NCBI GenBank assembly: GCA_902496125.1
Contig: CABUZU010000075.1
Coordinates: 1 to 9,689 of the forward strand
From: an uncultured Lachnospiraceae bacterium
Lineage (GTDB): Bacteria > Bacillota > Clostridia > Lachnospirales > Lachnospiraceae
Length of the DNA stretch: 9,689 bases
Direction: 5' to 3'
A program made the position numbers and the translations under genes. Of the stretch, positions 7,405-9,689 are shown piece by piece; the stretch's first letter is position 1, and every line of letters starts with the position of its first letter. Below the pieces are notes generated by a model. It had not been told where the DNA came from, ran no database searches, and saw only the letters and a program-made list of their open reading frames with translations.

Positions 7405-7612
7405 ACATCTCGATTTCCTTACACAGCTGTTCGCAGTTTTTTATAGAAATCTCTTCTCTATTCGTATATTGAGACAAAATTGAAACAATTTTAATACTAT
7501 CTCTTTTTTCTGGTGGAATCCAGGTCTTTGCATAACTCATTGCGCGCAATAAGTATTCTTTACCTGTTAGATTATCAATGGATTCTAAGTAGTTCTTTAT
7601 TAATGTATCCAA
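7403..7612 (-). CDS. Small protein of unknown function (69 residues, TTG start)
   Basis: I do not recognise this product. It is a soluble, mainly helical-looking 69-residue protein with no signal peptide, membrane segment or Cys/His cluster that would suggest metal binding. A WIPPEKRD segment lies in its middle (from about residue 31). The start must be TTG at 7612: the frame has a stop shortly upstream and no ATG or GTG between, and AAAGGA lies nine bases before the TTG. Support for a real gene comes from context: a TATAAT promoter upstream and a strong terminator that begins inside its stop codon. It is divergent from the barnase lipoprotein gene, with a 137-bp gap between them, so the two could be co-regulated. 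That link is inference only. Confidence 0.65.
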   Translation of the reverse strand: MDTLIKNYLESIDNLTGKEYLLRAMSYAKTWIPPEKRDSIKIVSILSQYTNREEISIKNCEQLCKEIEM

Positions 7613-7641
7613 TATTATCCATCCTTTCCATATTTACTACC

Positions 7642-7670
7642 ATTATATGTACGTTGAATTTTTAAATGAA
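7642..7670 (-). promoter_or_regulatory. Candidate promoter for the small minus-strand gene
   Basis: The minus strand has a perfect TATAAT (7647-7642) about 30 bases before the TTG start. The -35 at 17-bp spacing is poor (TTCATT, 7670-7665, 3/6). It is back to back with the barnase-gene promoter, about 45 bp away. Confidence 0.5.
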
Positions 7671-7691
7671 TTACAAATTTTTGTGAATAAC

Positions 7692-7720
7692 TTTTCTTTT
7701 ATTATAATCTTTGCTATAAT
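7692..7720 (+). promoter_or_regulatory. Extended -10 promoter for the barnase-barstar operon
   Basis: TATAAT at 7715-7720 is preceded by TGC, forming an extended -10 (TGnTATAAT). The -35 at 17-bp spacing is weak (TTTTCT, 7692-7697), which an extended -10 can compensate. Transcription would start near 7727, about 23 bases before the ATG at 7750, with AAGGAAGGA (7734-7742) as ribosome binding site. A second TATAAT lies at 7703-7708. Confidence 0.65.
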
Positions 7721-7749
7721 GATGGAAAAAATTAAGGAAGGAATAAACA

Positions 7750-8427
7750 ATGAAAAGAATATTATCATTTATATTAATACTGCTCTGTTCAGTATTTTCT
7801 TTTACTGCTTGTAGCAGTGAAGATGTAGATTTCTTATTGGCAATGCTTGATACTGAAGAAACTGCACAGACTGAATCAATTAGTAGTAGTGCAGAGATGA
7901 CACAGCCTGAAACCAAATCAAAGACTAAAAAGCAAACAAAGGCAGAAACAAAACGTCAATCTGAGACAAAAGCGAAAGCCAAACGTCAAACAAAGGCAGA
8001 AACGACAACTCAAGCCCAAACGACTACAACACAGCAAGAATCGGTTGACCCGACCGACCTTGTCTCTTTAGCTAAGAAATCAGAGTCTTATGTAAAAGAA
8101 GGAAAAGATTATACCTTACCTCAAGATGTAGCAGCTTACATACATATCTATGAAGAATTACCTGAAAATTTTATTACCAAGAAAGAAGCACAAAGCTTAG
8201 GTTGGGATAATAGCAAGGGAAATCTTTGGAAGGTAGCAAAGGGCAAGAGTATTGGCGGAGACTATTTTGGAAATTATGAAGGTGTGCTTCCAACGAGTAC
8301 GAAATACCATGAATGTGATGTCAATTATAAAGGTGGCTATCGACAAGCAGAGCGAATTGTTTATGGCAATAATGGTAAGATTTATTACAGTGATGACCAT
8401 TATAAGACATTTACAAAGATTTATTAA
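7750..8427 (+). CDS. Barnase-family ribonuclease with lipoprotein signal and long charged linker
   Basis: A 225-residue predicted lipoprotein. Residues 1-20 form a Lys/Arg-led signal peptide ending in FTAC, with C21 as the likely lipidation site. Residues about 45-100 are a low-complexity Lys/Thr/Gln/Glu/Ala linker. Residues about 118-225 align along their length with Bacillus barnase: LPENFITKKEAQSLGW (137-152), KGKSIGGDYF near 163-174, and DDHYKTFTKIY at the end. The catalytic set is conserved: E188 (barnase E73), R198 (R83), R202 (R87), H217 (H102) and K144 (K27). E177 matches E60, but R59 is replaced by Y176. Barnase-type enzymes cut single-stranded RNA, preferring guanine. Here the enzyme would be tethered outside the membrane. 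The lipobox is imperfect at -3 (Phe), so a cleaved secreted form is an alternative. The barstar gene follows at once. Confidence 0.93.
   Translation: MKRILSFILILLCSVFSFTACSSEDVDFLLAMLDTEETAQTESISSSAEMTQPETKSKTKKQTKAETKRQSETKAKAKRQTKAETTTQAQTTTTQQESVDPTDLVSLAKKSESYVKEGKDYTLPQDVAAYIHIYEELPENFITKKEAQSLGWDNSKGNLWKVAKGKSIGGDYFGNYEGVLPTSTKYHECDVNYKGGYRQAERIVYGNNGKIYYSDDHYKTFTKIY
7933..8003 (+). repeat. 17-bp direct repeat within the barnase linker
   Basis: CAAACAAAGGCAGAAAC occurs at 7933-7949 and again at 7987-8003, 54 bases (18 codons) apart, encoding QTKAET twice. AAACGTCAA is also repeated (7951-7959 and 7981-7989, 30 bases apart). The period is a multiple of three, so the linker can lengthen or shorten by slippage or recombination without a frameshift. 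Confidence 0.8.
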
Positions 8428-8437
8428 GGAATAGCAT

Positions 8438-8689
8438 ATGAAATATGTAAAGATTGATGGAAATGAAATTAGAAACCGAGAAGAGCTTCATGAAGAAATA
8501 AAGAGCCAGTTAGATTTTCCAGACTATTATGGGAAGAATTTAGATGCGTTATATGATATGCTTAGTAGCTTTACAGAACCTGTTGAATTTGAAATTGTAA
8601 ACCAGGAGATGTTAGAGAAGCATCTAGGACATTATGCGAAGATGTTTTTAGGACTTTTAGAGGATATTAAAGGGGAAAGCGATGTTTAA
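8438..8689 (+). CDS. Barstar-family ribonuclease inhibitor
   Basis: An 83-residue cytoplasmic protein homologous to barstar, which blocks barnase by covering its active site. Signature residues are in place: FPDYYGKNLDALYDML (27-42) gives Y30, Y31, G32, N34, D36 and D40, matching barstar Y29, Y30, G31, N33, D35 and D39. E75 probably corresponds to E76. The contact tryptophans W38 and W44 are replaced by Y39 and F45. The protein ends in ESDV, about five residues before barstar's terminal strand would finish, so the last beta-strand is shortened. AAGGA (8426-8430) overlaps the barnase stop codon and lies seven bases before the ATG, so translation of the two is likely coupled. It would protect the producer from any enzyme not exported. 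Confidence 0.93.
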   Translation: MKYVKIDGNEIRNREELHEEIKSQLDFPDYYGKNLDALYDMLSSFTEPVEFEIVNQEMLEKHLGHYAKMFLGLLEDIKGESDV

Positions 8690-9467
8690 AATCACGAATG
8701 AATATCTAGATTTAGACCAGATTGCGGATTCTGGACAAGTTTTTCGTTGGAGAAAGCTAGAAGATGGTTATCTACTTATTGCAACAGATAAAGCGGTGGT
8801 TGCAACGCAAGAGGGCAATGAGATTACAGTATTTTGCGATGGCGATGAGGAATATTGGAGAAATTATCTAGATTTGTCAACGGATTATGGCAAAATCATT
8901 GCAAGCATTGATACAGATGATGATTTTCTTATAAAGGCATCTGATGCAGGTAAGGGAATTAGGATTCTAAGACAGGATTTTTTTGAAATGCTTGTTAGTT
9001 TTATCATTAGCCAGAATAATAACATTCCTCGTATTAAGAAGACGATTGAGGGCTTATGTGAAGGCTTTGGAATAAAAAAGCAAGTAGGAGATGAAACCTA
9101 CTATGCATTTCCAACGATTGAACAATTAAAGGGGAAAAGTCTAGCTGGTTTTGGACTTGGTTATCGACAGAGATATCTAGAGAAGCTCATTTCAGATGGA
9201 GTGGATGTAGCATATTTTAAGTCTCTTGATTTTATCGAGGCGAAAAAGCAGTTAAAATCCATTGTTGGAGTGGGTGAGAAGGTCGCTTGTTGTGTAGCAC
9301 TTTTTGGTTTACATCATCTAGAAGCATTTCCAATTGATACGTGGATGAAGAAAATTCAAAATGAAATTTATCATGGAAATTTTAATTTAGAAAACTATGG
9401 AAAATATGCTGGGGTAATCCAACAATATATGTTTTATTATGCAAGAATTGGAGGCAATCGTGGTTAA
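8682..9467 (+). CDS. 8-oxoguanine DNA glycosylase/AP lyase, OGG1-type HhH-GPD
   Basis: A 261-residue HhH-GPD base-excision enzyme resembling human OGG1 rather than MutM. The N-terminal domain has SGQVFRW (17-23). The helical core has SQNNNIPRI (110-118), equivalent to the OGG1 SSNNNIARI segment that contacts the estranged cytosine. The helix-hairpin-helix GVGEKVA (196-202) carries the Schiff-base lysine K200. D219 in PIDTW is the catalytic aspartate, and the 19-residue spacing equals that of OGG1 K249/D268. The end (QQYMFYYAR) is typical, so the protein is complete. It would remove 8-oxoguanine paired with cytosine and nick the strand. The ATG lies inside the end of the barstar gene (8-nt overlap: ATGTTTAA), so it depends on upstream translation. 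Its place behind a nuclease/inhibitor pair has no obvious functional reason. Confidence 0.93.
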   Translation: MFKITNEYLDLDQIADSGQVFRWRKLEDGYLLIATDKAVVATQEGNEITVFCDGDEEYWRNYLDLSTDYGKIIASIDTDDDFLIKASDAGKGIRILRQDFFEMLVSFIISQNNNIPRIKKTIEGLCEGFGIKKQVGDETYYAFPTIEQLKGKSLAGFGLGYRQRYLEKLISDGVDVAYFKSLDFIEAKKQLKSIVGVGEKVACCVALFGLHHLEAFPIDTWMKKIQNEIYHGNFNLENYGKYAGVIQQYMFYYARIGGNRG

Positions 9468-9689
9468 TATATTTAGTTGGTTGAATCAAAAATTAAAACC
9501 AAAAGAAAAATATCCGGTATGTGCAGCAGTTGCTATAACGAAGGGACCTGATAAAGTGGATCTAGATAGTAATTACTATATGTATCCGAATAAATATTTT
9601 CCTTATAAAGAGCAACTTAGCATTTTAGAAGAAGCACACGACCATGCCAGGATTAGTGATTATCTTCCAAATGGATATGGATTTTTTGC
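9460..9689 (+). CDS. Unrecognised protein, N-terminal part (runs off the window)
   Basis: An open frame runs from GTG 9460 to the window edge (76 complete codons, no stop). GGAGG (9450-9454) lies five bases before the GTG. It overlaps the glycosylase end by eight bases (GTGGTTAA), the same geometry as the preceding junction. The visible part starts VNIFSWLNQKLKPKEKYPV, has no signal peptide or transmembrane helix, and is rich in Tyr, Lys, Asp and Asn, including a YYMYPNKYFPYKEQ stretch. I do not recognise a family, and the C-terminal part is missing. As the fourth member of the operon it is expected to be co-expressed with the ribonuclease, inhibitor and glycosylase. Confidence 0.7.
   Translation, partial: MVNIFSWLNQKLKPKEKYPVCAAVAITKGPDKVDLDSNYYMYPNKYFPYKEQLSILEEAHDHARISDYLPNGYGFF

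Noticed and set aside
7750..8689. Polymorphic toxin delivered by a type VII (LXG) or contact-dependent system
   Set aside because: The barnase domain follows a lipoprotein-type signal and simple linker. No LXG, WXG100, RHS or other delivery domain is present.
1..9689. CRISPR array, tRNA, rRNA or known riboswitch
   Set aside because: No regularly spaced repeats, tRNA-like cloverleaf, rRNA sequence or recognisable riboswitch core was found on either strand by eye.

Overview
The window is AT-rich, with strong sigma-A type promoters (TTGACA/TATAAT-like), AGGAGG-type ribosome binding sites and T-tailed hairpin terminators. Together with the gene content this points to a low-GC Gram-positive bacterium of the class Clostridia, probably a Lachnospiraceae relative. 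That content is an AAA-ATPase-like/PD-(D/E)XK protein, a YARHG-domain membrane protein, a secreted protease with Ig-like and Fn3-like repeats, and a short-form CstA. The taxonomic call is inference; no rRNA or other marker gene is present.

Layout. 38-1699 (+) is an AAA-ATPase-like protein with a C-terminal nuclease-type domain. 1798-2508 (+) is a single-pass membrane protein with an extracellular YARHG domain; it has its own promoter and terminator. 2722-4659 (+) is a secreted, multidomain M14 zinc carboxypeptidase behind a near-consensus promoter. 4795-5451 (+) is an HD-domain phosphohydrolase. It converges on cstA (5513-7186, -), and a long hairpin terminator lies between them. The cstA leader (about 7187-7320) is unusually structured: a perfect 15-bp all-A/T inverted repeat containing a CodY-box-like sequence, plus an 8-bp inverted repeat just upstream of the Shine-Dalgarno. 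A small unknown gene (7403-7612, -) follows, with a TTG start and a 16-bp-stem terminator over its stop codon.

The most notable part is the tightly packed operon from 7750 to the right edge. It starts with a barnase-family ribonuclease built as a predicted lipoprotein, with a signal peptide, a lipobox cysteine and a long Lys/Thr/Gln/Glu-rich linker. Next come a barstar-family inhibitor, an OGG1-type 8-oxoguanine DNA glycosylase, and the start of an unrecognised gene. The barstar start is translationally coupled to the barnase stop. The next two junctions share the same 8-nt overlap geometry (NTG-NT-TAA).

Functional picture. The left half is mostly cell-envelope and accessory functions. The centre is starvation-linked nutrient uptake (CstA). 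The right end is a nuclease/inhibitor pair fused transcriptionally to a base-excision repair enzyme. No tRNA, rRNA, CRISPR array, transposase or prophage gene was seen.
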